Part shown: positions 1-7,357 of the stretch, one piece after another
Layout: each line of letters starts with the position of its first letter
How positions within the stretch are numbered: position 1 is the stretch's first letter
NCBI GenBank assembly: GCA_934438085.1
Contig: CAKSBC010000012.1
Location: 5,646 to 69,645 of the forward strand
Direction: 5' to 3'
From: an uncultured Lachnospiraceae bacterium
GTDB taxonomy: Bacteria > Bacillota > Clostridia > Lachnospirales > Lachnospiraceae
DNA length: 64,000 nt
The notes under the pieces: model-generated
Told to the model about the DNA's origin: nothing
The model's database searches: none
What the model saw: only the letters and a program-made list of their open reading frames with translations
Made by a program: the position numbers and the translations under genes

Positions 1-2204
1 GCAATGCAGCCCTTTACATGCTCCTCTTCATTGCCGTAGACAAAGCTTTCGCGTTCCTTCTGCATTACAGCATGCTTTTTCTTGGACATTGCTCTTCGCA
101 CAAGATCGGCACGGCCTAAGGTATATCCGGCAAGACTCTGCACTATCTGCATAACCTGCTCCTGATAAACGATACAGCCGTAGGTCGATTCAAGTATAGG
201 CTTAAGCTCCTCACAATCATAGCTTACAGAGGCTTTATTTTCCTTACCCTTAATATATTTCGGAATAAAATCCATAGGGCCCGGTCTGTAAAGGGCAAGT
301 CCCGCAATGATATCGTCGATACTCTCAGGCTTAAGCTCCTTCATAAATGAAGTCATTCCCGCTGATTCAAGCTGGAATACTCCCGAGGTATCTCCCTTTG
401 AGATCATCTTATAAACGTCCGGATCGTCATAATTAACATTATCTATGTCAATGACTTTACCGGTATTCTTATGAATCTGCTCTATGGAGTTATTAATGAC
501 CGTCAGTGTCCTTAAGCCCAGGAAATCCATCTTAAGAAGTCCCAGCTCCTCAAGCGTCGTCATAGTATACTGAGTAACCACAGTACCGTCCGCATTTCTT
601 GAAAGCGGCACAAAGCGGTCAACTCTGTCACTGGCTATAAGCACTCCGGCAGCATGCATGCTCGAATGTCTCGGAAGTCCTTCAAGCCTCATACTCATAT
701 CTATGAGATATTTGACCTGTTCGTCCGTCTGATAGGCATTTTTAAGGTCTGGACTCATTTTAAGCGCCTTTTGCAGGGTAATGCCTAATTCGTTCGGTAT
801 CATTCTGGCTATCTGATCCACCGCACCGTAAGGCATATCCAGCACACGTCCGACGTCTCTTATAACACCTCGTGCAGCAAGTGTTCCGAAGGTAACTATC
901 TGTGCAACATTGTCCTTACCGTACTTGCCGACAACATAGTCTATGACCTCCTGCCTGCGCTCATAGCAGAAGTCCACGTCTATATCAGGCATGGTCACTC
1001 GCTCAGGGTTCAAAAATCGCTCAAAGAGAAGTGAGAACTTGATTGGGTCGATATTGGTTATGCCGAGTGAATAAGCCACTATAGAGCCCGCAGCTGAGCC
1101 TCTTCCCGGACCTACAGGGATCCCGTGTCTTTTGGCATAAGCTATAAAATCCGAAACTATGAGGAAGTAATCCACAAAGCCCATTGTTTCTATGGTATTA
1201 AGCTCATACTCAAGTCTTGATCTGATATCCTCTCCGTAGAGCTTCTTTCCGCCGTCTGCTTCCTTAAGGCAATCCGGATATCTCTTCTCAACTCCCGAAA
1301 AGCAAAGCTCTCTCAGATATTCATCAGCCGTCTTTCCCTTCGGAACAGCAAATTTCGGCAGCTTATAATTTCCGAATTCAATGCTGACATTACATCTGTC
1401 AGCGATTTTCTGTGTATTATCTATAGCCTGAGGTGCATACTTAAAAAGCTCCCTCATGTCAGCTTCGCTCTTCAGATAATACTGACCTCCGTCATAGCGC
1501 ATCCTGTCAGTATCGCTGACCTTTTTGCCTGTCTGAATGCAAAGCAGAATATCGTGCGGCTCAGCATCCTCTTTAAATGTATAATGACTGTCGTTGGACG
1601 CGATAAGCTCAATTCCGGTATCTTCTGAAAGTCTCAGGAGTCCTGCATTGACAGTTCTCTGCAGTTCGATTCCGTGATCCTGCAGCTCCAGGAAGAAATT
1701 ACCCTTTCCGAAAATGTCCTCGTATCTGAGCGCCGCCTTCTTGGCTTCCTCATACATTCCAATTCCGAGTGCTCTCGCCACCTCTCCGGCAAGACATGCC
1801 GAGGACGCAATAATTCCCTCATGATATGTTTTAAGCAGCTCGTAGTCGACTCTCGGCTTATAATAAAAGCCGTCCGTAAAGCCCGAGGAAACTATCTTCA
1901 TAAGATTCTCGTAGCCGGTATTATTTTCAGCAAGAAGTATCAGATGATAATATTTATTCTCGTCTGACTTATCCTTATCAAAACGAGAACCGGGCGCAAC
2001 ATACACCTCGCAGCCTATTATCGGCTTTATCCCCTGCTTTACCGCTTCCTTATAGAAGTCGATAACACCGTACATAACACCGTGGTCTGTTATGGCTAAT
2101 GAATCCATCCCGAGTTCTTTTGCACGGCCAATAAGCTCGCCGATCCTTGATGAACCGTCGAGCAGCGAAAACTGTGTGTGCACATGAAGATGAGTAAATG
2201 CCAT
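1..2204 (-). CDS. dnaE: DNA polymerase III alpha subunit DnaE, 3'-truncated by window edge
   Basis: Replicative DNA polymerase of the C family. I translated the minus strand from the ATG at 2204: it opens with a PHP domain (HLHVHTQFSLLDG at residues 4-16) and carries the catalytic PDIDVDF motif near residue 405, the usual position. About 734 residues are present; the C-terminal third (rest of fingers, HhH, clamp-binding and OB parts) lies beyond base 1. It is the last visible gene of the murI-murB-hprK-whiA-crh-dnaE series, separated from crh by about 115 bp holding a hairpin. With PolC at 32856-37058 it gives the two-polymerase arrangement of Firmicutes, where DnaE extends primers for PolC (family knowledge). 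Identification is very secure; only its end is unseen. Confidence 0.97.
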   Translation of the reverse strand, partial: MAFTHLHVHTQFSLLDGSSRIGELIGRAKELGMDSLAITDHGVMYGVIDFYKEAVKQGIKPIIGCEVYVAPGSRFDKDKSDENKYYHLILLAENNTGYENLMKIVSSGFTDGFYYKPRVDYELLKTYHEGIIASSACLAGEVARALGIGMYEEAKKAALRYEDIFGKGNFFLELQDHGIELQRTVNAGLLRLSEDTGIELIASNDSHYTFKEDAEPHDILLCIQTGKKVSDTDRMRYDGGQYYLKSEADMRELFKYAPQAIDNTQKIADRCNVSIEFGNYKLPKFAVPKGKTADEYLRELCFSGVEKRYPDCLKEADGGKKLYGEDIRSRLEYELNTIETMGFVDYFLIVSDFIAYAKRHGIPVGPGRGSAAGSIVAYSLGITNIDPIKFSLLFERFLNPERVTMPDIDVDFCYERRQEVIDYVVGKYGKDNVAQIVTFGTLAARGVIRDVGRVLDMPYGAVDQIARMIPNELGITLQKALKMSPDLKNAYQTDEQVKYLIDMSMRLEGLPRHSSMHAAGVLIASDRVDRFVPLSRNADGTVVTQYTMTTLEELGLLKMDFLGLRTLTVINNSIEQIHKNTGKVIDIDNVNYDDPDVYKMISKGDTSGVFQLESAGMTSFMKELKPESIDDIIAGLALYRPGPMDFIPKYIKGKENKASVSYDCEELKPILESTYGCIVYQEQVMQIVQSLAGYTLGRADLVRRAMSKKKHAVMQKERESFVYGNEEEHVKGCI

Positions 2205-2242
2205 AGCCGACCTGCTTATAAAAATAAAGTGTTATATACGAC

Positions 2243-2273
2243 TAAAGCAGCAGGTAATGCCTGCCGCTTTATA
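2243..2273 (-). terminator. Hairpin between crh and dnaE, possible terminator
   Basis: AAAGC-GCAGG pairs with CCTGC-GCTTT around a short loop, with one mismatch. It lies between the crh stop and the dnaE start on the same strand. The U-tract is weak, so it may be an attenuator or an RNA processing site rather than a full terminator. Confidence 0.4.
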
Positions 2274-2319
2274 CAAATGTTCTATAGATTCTTATCATTA
2301 AATCCTCAGAAGTCAAAGA

Positions 2320-2568
2320 TTACTTTGAAAAGAACTCCGCAATAGCTTCTGCGGCGTTATCTTCATCGGTTCCTTCTGCGGTAACTGTAATAGTGTCTCC
2401 ATTATAAGGAACAAGGTTCATAACACCCATGATGCTCTTAGCATTCACCTTTTTTTCGTTGTACGAAATATATATTCTTGATGAATACTCTCCTGCAACA
2501 GACACCAGCATAGCCAGTTTTCGTCCGGCATCGTTAGCAACATTAACCACTACATCACGACTTACCAT
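2320..2568 (-). CDS. crh: HPr-family protein lacking the active-site His (Crh-like)
   Basis: An 82-residue HPr-fold protein. The start is the ATG at 2568, preceded by AAAGGAGAGGGG. The HPr kinase target region KSIMGVMNL is intact, with the regulatory serine at residue 45 (Ser46 in standard numbering). The PTS histidine motif GLHARPA is replaced by NDAGRKLA, so His15 is absent and enzyme I could not phosphorylate it there. B. subtilis Crh has the same loss with Ser46 retained and acts only in catabolite repression with CcpA; I infer a similar role. It follows whiA in the order known from B. subtilis (whiA-crh), and hprK, the kinase for Ser46, is two genes upstream. It could instead be a diverged HPr paralogue; the fold assignment is firm. 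Confidence 0.85.
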   Translation of the reverse strand: MVSRDVVVNVANDAGRKLAMLVSVAGEYSSRIYISYNEKKVNAKSIMGVMNLVPYNGDTITVTAEGTDEDNAAEAIAEFFSK

Positions 2569-2597
2569 AATTCCCCTCTCCTTTAAATAAACAGGAC

Positions 2598-3263
2598 TCA
2601 AAGCTTAACATCCGATTCACGCAGTTCCTCTGCGATCTTGGCGATCCTCCGGAATCTGTGGTTCATTCCCGATTTACCCACTCCGGGCATCTCCTCCGCA
2701 AGCTCACCTAAGGTTGCGTCCGGGAATCTGAGTCTCAGCTCGGCAGCCTCTCTCAAGCTGTCCGAAAGAGAATCAAGTCCCTTCCTGTCGGCTATATACC
2801 TTATATCCTCAGCCTGCTTGACCGCTGCCGAAACCGTTTTGGAAATGTTGGCAGTCTCACAGTTGACTCTTCGCTGAACGCTCTCACGCATCTCCTTAAG
2901 AACCTTGATATTTTCAAAATCCAAAAGAGCCTTGTGAGCTCCCAGAAGCGTCAGCATATCCGATATAGCCTCACTGTCCTTCAGATAAACCACAAAATGT
3001 TCCTTGCGCTTCATCAAACCGCAGCTTATACCAAAGCCGCCTATAATATCTCTGACCGAATGCGCCTCATCCTCAGAATCACATACAAACTCAAGATGAT
3101 AGAACTTTTCGGGATCGCTCATGGTTCCTTTATTGCAAAACAGCTCCATGAGATATTCCCTGTCCCGTGACTTTTCCCTATATTCGGTAATTTTACTATG
3201 GCGTTTTTTGCTTGTAAAGCACTTATTCTTTATCTCATTTTTCGTCTCTGATGAAAATGACAT
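2598..3263 (-). CDS. whiA: WhiA-family DNA-binding regulator, internally shortened
   Basis: 221 residues against about 310-330 for typical WhiA. The N-terminus (MSFSSETKNEI), the LAGLIDADG-like second half (SDPEKFYHLEF, about residue 49 on), the NCETAN block and the C-terminal HTH (PGVGKSGMNHRFRRI) are all recognisable. About 90 residues expected between the first ~25 residues and SDPEK are missing, which removes most of the first LAGLIDADG half. The frame is open throughout, so this is an in-frame loss rather than a frameshift. WhiA controls division/sporulation-related processes in other Gram-positives (family knowledge). No good Shine-Dalgarno is visible before this ATG; the upstream sequence is A/T-only runs. 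It sits between hprK and crh. Family identity is firm; function of the shortened form is unknown. Confidence 0.85.
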   Translation of the reverse strand: MSFSSETKNEIKNKCFTSKKRHSKITEYREKSRDREYLMELFCNKGTMSDPEKFYHLEFVCDSEDEAHSVRDIIGGFGISCGLMKRKEHFVVYLKDSEAISDMLTLLGAHKALLDFENIKVLKEMRESVQRRVNCETANISKTVSAAVKQAEDIRYIADRKGLDSLSDSLREAAELRLRFPDATLGELAEEMPGVGKSGMNHRFRRIAKIAEELRESDVKL

Positions 3264-3345
3264 ACGTTTAATTTAAAAAAATTTTTTTTAGTACAAAATG
3301 CATAAGTACGGCATTGTTGCATTCGTAAAAATACAAAGTGCAGTT

Positions 3346-4299
3346 TTAGAACTGACTGTTCAGCTCAGAATTAACTCTGTCGAAAAATTCCTTAGGTGCG
3401 TCAAAGCCCATTTTCTTTGCACGGTTATTGACAGCTGCACATTCAACTATTACCGCAATGTTTCTGCCCGGTCTGATTGGTATTTCATAAGTAATGACCT
3501 TATTTCCGAGGATCTCTGTGTATTTATCCTCCATGCCAAGGCGGTCATATTTTTTCTCCGGATCAAATTCATCCAATTTGATGATCATGTCGATATTCTG
3601 CGTCTGCTTTATCGCCTCAAAACCAAACATTGAACGAACATTGATAATACCGATGCCTCTGAGCTCAATGAAGTCTCTCGTAAGCTCCGGTGCAAGACCT
3701 ACCAGGGTATCTTCTGAAACCTTTCTGATCTCAACGGCATCGTCGGAAACAAGTCTGTGGCCTCTCTTTATAAGCTCAAGCGCCGCCTCTGATTTACCTA
3801 TACCGCTGTCTCCCTGAATAAGCACTCCTTCACCGTAAACATCGATAAGTACTCCGTGAAGAGTCTCCTTCGGAGCCATGATTACCTTGAGCCATCTCAT
3901 AGTCTCAGAGATAAGATCTGTAGTACTTCTTTCAGTTCTGAAAACAGGAACTCCGTACTCAAGACAAGCCCTCATAACTCCACGGCACGGTCTGTAATTT
4001 CTTGTAAATACAAAGCATGGCACTCTGTAGCTTGCGATCTGCTCAAAACGTCCGTGGATAACCCTTTCCTCAAGGGAATTGATATATGCCTGCTCAAGAC
4101 GACCGATTACCTGAATACGCTCCATCGGCCCGAGATCAAAGCCTTCAAAGAAACCGGTAAGCTGAAGAGCCGGCCTGTGTGTACTGTAGGTGGTCAGCTT
4201 TCTCTCCGTGATATCGATCTCCGGAGTCAGGTTCTCAAGCTTCATTTTTTCGGCAAATGCTTTAACATTCGCCTGTTCCGACATATTGCTGTAAGCCAT
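3346..4299 (-). CDS. hprK: HPr kinase/phosphorylase HprK
   Basis: 317 residues. It phosphorylates and dephosphorylates Ser46 of HPr/Crh in response to glycolytic intermediates. The P-loop GDSGIGKSE lies near residue 155-165 and is followed by the conserved SDDAVEI. The ATG at 4299 has GGAAAGGAG just upstream and is preferred over a TTG five codons earlier. It is followed by whiA and crh, so kinase and probable substrate are encoded together. murB ends only 18 bp upstream, so all are probably co-transcribed. Confidence 0.95.
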   Translation of the reverse strand: MAYSNMSEQANVKAFAEKMKLENLTPEIDITERKLTTYSTHRPALQLTGFFEGFDLGPMERIQVIGRLEQAYINSLEERVIHGRFEQIASYRVPCFVFTRNYRPCRGVMRACLEYGVPVFRTERSTTDLISETMRWLKVIMAPKETLHGVLIDVYGEGVLIQGDSGIGKSEAALELIKRGHRLVSDDAVEIRKVSEDTLVGLAPELTRDFIELRGIGIINVRSMFGFEAIKQTQNIDMIIKLDEFDPEKKYDRLGMEDKYTEILGNKVITYEIPIRPGRNIAVIVECAAVNNRAKKMGFDAPKEFFDRVNSELNSQF

Positions 4300-4317
4300 A
4301 GCTCTCCTTTCCAAACA

Positions 4318-5244
4318 TTAATCAAAATATCCTAAAAGTCTTACCTCAGGTTCAAGAGTAACACCATATTTATCAAGTACTATCTCTCTGACCTTTTTCA
4401 TAAGCTCATAAATATCTGTCGAGGTCGCCCCGCCCTTATTGATAACGAATCCGGCATGCTTCTCGCTGACGCAGGCTCCGCCGACACTAAAGCCCTTTAG
4501 CCCCGCATCGCTTATAAGCTTGCCTGCAAAATGACCTTCCGGTCTTTTAAATGTCGAGCCTGCCGAAGGATATTCAAGCGGTTGCTTTTCCTGACGTCTC
4601 TTAAGGAATTCCTCGTTTTTCTTCTCGATTTCCTCAGTTTCACCCTTTTGAAGCGCTATCTCTGCTCTCGTAACGATGAGCCCTTCATCCATGAGGCTTG
4701 AACCTCTGTATCTGAATTCAATATCGGAAGCAGATAAATTGATGATATTACCCTTTTTATCCACTGCCTCAACGCTTCTTACGACGTCCTTCATCTCTCT
4801 GTCGAATGCTCCGGCATTCATAATGCACGCACCGCCTATGCAGCCCGGAATTCCCGAAAGCTCCTCAAAGCCCGTGCCTCCGAACTTTGCCGCAAAGCGT
4901 CCCACTGCACTCATCAGACAGCCTGCTCCGAGATCCATGATAAGCTCGTCACCCTGCCACTCATAGCCAAGCATGGTAAATGCTGTATCATCGTTTCTGC
5001 CGAGGTCAATGATAACGCCTCTGTAGCCCTCATCGGATACAAGGAGATTTGAACCGTTTCCGATAACAAAATAATCTATGCCGTTAAGTGCAAAATACCT
5101 GATAAGCCCTGCAAGCTCCTTGGTATTTCTCGGAATTATATAATAATCGGCAATACCTCCCGTCCTAAAGGTCGTATGACCTGCCATAGGCTCATTTTTA
5201 AGGATCCTGCCGCCTGTTATTTTCCTGATGTTATTTATATTCAT
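4318..5244 (-). CDS. murB: UDP-N-acetylenolpyruvoylglucosamine reductase MurB
   Basis: 308 residues. An FAD-dependent enzyme reducing UDP-GlcNAc-enolpyruvate to UDP-MurNAc in peptidoglycan synthesis (cytoplasm). Motifs are the FAD-binding FRTGGIADY and IGNGSNLLVSDEGYRG, ELSGIPGCIGGA, and the C-terminal catalytic region SAGSTFKRPEGHFAGKLI with the Ser proton donor. The start at ATG 5244 has GAGGAG upstream and lies inside the end of murI, a 14-bp overlap that suggests translational coupling. Length and motifs fit type II (short) MurB. Confidence 0.96.
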   Translation of the reverse strand: MNINNIRKITGGRILKNEPMAGHTTFRTGGIADYYIIPRNTKELAGLIRYFALNGIDYFVIGNGSNLLVSDEGYRGVIIDLGRNDDTAFTMLGYEWQGDELIMDLGAGCLMSAVGRFAAKFGGTGFEELSGIPGCIGGACIMNAGAFDREMKDVVRSVEAVDKKGNIINLSASDIEFRYRGSSLMDEGLIVTRAEIALQKGETEEIEKKNEEFLKRRQEKQPLEYPSAGSTFKRPEGHFAGKLISDAGLKGFSVGGACVSEKHAGFVINKGGATSTDIYELMKKVREIVLDKYGVTLEPEVRLLGYFD

Positions 5245-6001
5245 TAAGAAGCTTCTCCTCAAGCTCTATTTTTGATGTGTCCGAATTAAGAAATGTCACG
5301 CTGCCTGCTGCGCTGTCAGCTGCTCCGACATCAAGTCTGCCTTTTTTACTAAGCAGCTCCTTTGTCTCCTTTGCCACAAGCGAAGCAGCATCATAGAAGC
5401 TGATATCCTTATCAAAGCATTCCTTAAGCTGTTCTTTTACAAACGGAAAATGTGTACATCCCAGCACAACAGCATCCGTATTCTTTTTGTATGGTGCTAA
5501 AAGCTCTTTAAGATATGATAAAAATTCTTCACTGCCGGTCTTTTCATTTTCCACAAACGGTACGATGCCCGGTGCAGCTAAAGCTGTGATCTCAGCCTTA
5601 TCATTAAGCTCTTCAAGTCTCTTTCTAAGTCTTTTGCCGTTAATGGTCGCGGTAGTAGCTAATACAAGAACATGCTCACCAGGATGCTCCTTTACTGCCC
5701 ACGCCACTGCAGGCTCTATGCCTATAAAGTCATGCTCCGGAAATACCTTAATAAGCTTATCCAAGGTTTCTGAGGTCGTAGTATTGCAGGCGATCACAAA
5801 GCACTTGATATCGTCTGCCTCTAAAAGTCTTGTGCATACTTGCGTATTCAGCTTCAAAAGCTCCTCCGGCGTCTTGTCGCCGTAAGGCGCATTTGCCGAG
5901 TCTCCGTAATAAATATAATCCTCTCCCGGTAGCTCCTTTCTGAGAGCACTTAAGACCGTCAGTCCTCCGAGACCTGAATCGAATACAGCAATTTTACTCA
6001 T
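5231..6001 (-). CDS. murI: Glutamate racemase MurI
   Basis: 256 residues from the ATG at 6001 (MSKIAVFDSGLGG). It makes D-glutamate for peptidoglycan. The two catalytic cysteines are visible in ACNTTTS and LGCTHFP, and FDSGLGGL is the N-terminal signature. The frame is open further upstream, but that extension has no family similarity and runs through a repeat array, so the start at the signature is preferred. The Shine-Dalgarno here is weak. It is first in the murI-murB-hprK-whiA-crh-dnaE run. Confidence 0.95.
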   Translation of the reverse strand: MSKIAVFDSGLGGLTVLSALRKELPGEDYIYYGDSANAPYGDKTPEELLKLNTQVCTRLLEADDIKCFVIACNTTTSETLDKLIKVFPEHDFIGIEPAVAWAVKEHPGEHVLVLATTATINGKRLRKRLEELNDKAEITALAAPGIVPFVENEKTGSEEFLSYLKELLAPYKKNTDAVVLGCTHFPFVKEQLKECFDKDISFYDAASLVAKETKELLSKKGRLDVGAADSAAGSVTFLNSDTSKIELEEKLLNEYK

Positions 6002-6118
6002 TAACCCAAAAACAAACGGGATAAAATAAAGTATCCCGTATACCTTCCAAAAATTATAGTCAGTATATAATACCACATTTGAGGCATGCAAACAAGCACA
6101 CGCCCCAATACACCAATG

Positions 6119-6175
6119 TTGTACTGACCTTGTACTGACCTTATACTGCCGGTTATACTGCACGTTATACAGTCC
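6119..6175. repeat. Five tandem 11-12-bp units upstream of murI
   Basis: Read on the plus strand the units are TTGTACTGACC, TTGTACTGACC, TTATACTGCCGG, TTATACTGCACG and TTATACAGTCC. The first two are identical and the rest share TTATAC. The period of 11-12 bp is about one helical turn. The array lies 118-174 bp upstream of the murI start, between murI (minus) and the tRNA-Leu genes (plus). The rest of 6002-6308 holds the tRNA promoter and nothing else I recognise. Confidence 0.75.
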
Positions 6176-6270
6176 TAAGCGTGTATCAGACTATGAAACC
6201 TTTTCCTCTTAGCCCTGCACTCATACTTCCTGCAAAGTCCTATGGCAATATTAAAAGTGTAAAAAAGTTC

Positions 6271-6299
6271 TTGCGTAATCATTGTAATTATGCTAATAT
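6271..6299 (+). promoter_or_regulatory. Promoter for tRNA-Leu pair
   Basis: TTGCGT (6271-6276), a 17-bp spacer and TAATAT (6294-6299), ending 9 bp before the first tRNA. The third tRNA-Leu gene has a promoter of the same design (TTGCGC, 17 bp, TAGTAT). Confidence 0.75.
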
Positions 6300-6308
6300 A
6301 ATTTCGCT

Positions 6309-6392
6309 GCGGAGGTGTCGGAATTGGCAGACGAGCAAGACTAAGGATCTTGTGCCCGTTAGGGCGTGAGGGTTCAAGTCCCTTCCTCCGCA
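6309..6392 (+). tRNA. tRNA-Leu (anticodon AAG)
   Basis: An 84-nt class II tRNA with a long variable arm. The acceptor stem GCGGAGG pairs with CCTCCGC, the discriminator is A, and the T loop is GGTTCAAGTCC. The anticodon stem CAAGA/TCTTG encloses loop CTAAGGA, giving anticodon AAG. A34 would be deaminated to inosine to read CUN codons (general knowledge). CCA is not encoded. Co-transcribed with the next tRNA, because no terminator lies between them. Confidence 0.95.
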
Positions 6393-6419
6393 TTTATTGT
6401 ATCTGTAATTATTTTATAC

Positions 6420-6503
6420 GCAGAGATGGCGGAATTGGCAGACGCGCACGGTTCAGGTCCGTGTGATAGCAATATCATGAGGGTTCAAGTCCCTTTCTCT
6501 GCA
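6420..6503 (+). tRNA. tRNA-Leu (anticodon CAG)
   Basis: An 84-nt class II tRNA. The acceptor is GCAGAGA/TCTCTGC with A discriminator; the anticodon stem CACGG/CCGTG encloses loop TTCAGGT, giving CAG. The long variable arm is formed around TGATAGCAATATCA. No encoded CCA. A terminator follows directly. Confidence 0.95.
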
Positions 6504-6505
6504 TC

Positions 6506-6536
6506 AAAGACTGGCGAGTGATTGCCGGTCTTTTTT
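6506..6536 (+). terminator. Rho-independent terminator after tRNA-Leu pair
   Basis: A 10-bp stem AAAGACTGGC/GCCGGTCTTT with an 8-nt loop, followed by a T-run. Confidence 0.9.
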
Positions 6537-6627
6537 GTTCTGTATCCCTATATTCCTATATCCCTAATGGGTACTAATTGGATTTTCATTAGTGTGAAAA
6601 GATTTTCAACTATTTGTAAATTTACGC

Positions 6628-6656
6628 TTGCGCATTCATGATAAATATGTTAGTAT
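6628..6656 (+). promoter_or_regulatory. Promoter for third tRNA-Leu
   Basis: TTGCGC (6628-6633), a 17-bp spacer and TAGTAT (6651-6656), about 10 bp before the tRNA. Confidence 0.7.
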
Positions 6657-6666
6657 ATTCTTCGTT

Positions 6667-6750
6667 GCGGAGATGTCGGAATTGGCAGACGAGCAAGACT
6701 AAGGATCTTGTGCCCGTTAGGGCGTGAGGGTTCAAGTCCCTTTCTCCGCA
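6667..6750 (+). tRNA. tRNA-Leu (anticodon AAG), second copy
   Basis: Nearly identical to the tRNA at 6309-6392, with the same anticodon loop CTAAGGA. The acceptor stem differs by a compensated pair: position 7 is A and its partner is T (GCGGAGA/TCTCCGC) instead of G-C. It has its own promoter and terminator, so it is an independently transcribed duplicate under selection for folding. Confidence 0.95.
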
Positions 6751-6752
6751 CT

Positions 6753-6782
6753 AAAGGCTATCACGAAAGTGATGGCCTTTTT
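6753..6782 (+). terminator. Terminator after third tRNA-Leu
   Basis: A 12-bp stem AAAGGCTATCAC/GTGATGGCCTTT (one G-T pair) closed by a GAAA tetraloop and followed by T's. Confidence 0.92.
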
Positions 6783-6810
6783 CATTTCTATATTTATTAT
6801 TTAAAGGCAG

Positions 6811-6867
6811 TTGACTTAGCCGTACGGCAAATATTATACTTACAGTAAACATATTATGCCGTACGGC
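6811..6867 (+). promoter_or_regulatory. Promoter with two palindromic operators for the HipB-like gene
   Basis: TTGACT (6811-6816), an 18-bp spacer and TATACT (6835-6840). The perfect palindrome GCCGTACGGC occurs inside the spacer (6819-6828) and again at 6858-6867, 39 bp centre to centre; the flanks TA...A / T...TA make the two sites mirror images. This placement predicts autorepression by a dimeric HTH protein. Confidence 0.75.
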
Positions 6868-6909
6868 TAAAAATATAGTATATTAAGATATATTCTGAGA
6901 AATGGTGAT

Positions 6910-7134
6910 ATGATGAGAATAACTGATCCGAAAACATTTGGTACCGCTATAAGAAATCGCAGAAATGAACTTAAATACACACAAGCATTTTTATCTGAAT
7001 TTACGGGTTTCAGTGTAACCTTTATATCTGATTTAGAACGTGGAAAACCAACAGCTGAACTTGGAAAAGCGCTGCATCTGGCAAGTATTTTAGGTTTGGA
7101 TATAAATGTGAAAATAAGAGGTTGCAATGATTAA
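6910..7134 (+). CDS. XRE/HipB-like antitoxin-type transcriptional regulator, orphan
   Basis: A 74-residue helix-turn-helix protein resembling HipB/y4mF-type regulators: FGTAIRNRRNELKYTQAFLS followed by the recognition region GFSVTFISDLERGKPTAELG and a short C-terminal strand (LDINVKIRG). In HipAB modules such a protein binds its own promoter and the kinase HipA. No hipA follows here; the next gene is convergent and belongs to a pilin locus. Two ATGs are adjacent (6910, 6913); neither has a strong Shine-Dalgarno. The palindromic operators at 6819-6867 fit autoregulation. It may be a remnant of a toxin-antitoxin pair or a stand-alone repressor. Confidence 0.8.
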   Translation: MMRITDPKTFGTAIRNRRNELKYTQAFLSEFTGFSVTFISDLERGKPTAELGKALHLASILGLDINVKIRGCND

Positions 7135-7199
7135 TCTTAAAGTATTAATAGTTGAATAAACCTGCCTTATGTACTTAGCCAATTCGCGGTTCAAAACAA

Positions 7200-7219
7200 C
7201 ACTTTTTGTCCTATAACCC
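7200..7219 (+). repeat. Dispersed 20-bp repeat, copy 1
   Basis: The 20 bp here, with core CTTTTTGTCCTATAACCC, are identical to 31260-31279. Both copies lie just downstream of plus-strand genes (hipB-like and mgtE) and just before a strong hairpin. Confidence 0.7.
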
Positions 7220-7243
7220 ACATTTTTTGATGTATAACTCTTC

Positions 7244-7305
7244 AAAAAGGACGTATGTAGAATGATTAGTGTTAACTAATTATAACTACATACGTCCACT
7301 TTTTA
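7244..7305. terminator. Two-level hairpin between convergent genes
   Basis: The outer arms GGACGTATGTAG (7249-7260) and CTACATACGTCC (7286-7297) are perfectly complementary, flanked by A5 and T5. Inside, ATTAGT/ACTAAT forms a second stem with loop GTTA. It lies between the hipB-like gene (plus) and the pilin (minus), where a bidirectional terminator is expected. The 12-bp perfect outer stem is unusually long and could also mark a small mobile repeat. Confidence 0.7.
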
Positions 7306-7357
7306 AAACTTAATCACAATACTACAGAGTTATCAACAATATTTTTCTTGATACTAT

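Noticed and set aside
6309..6392. tRNA-Leu as attachment site of the integrase
   Set aside because: The integrase is 56 kb away and no tRNA 3'-end copy was noticed beside it.
6910..7134. Complete HipAB toxin-antitoxin module
   Set aside because: No HipA-like kinase on either strand within several kilobases.
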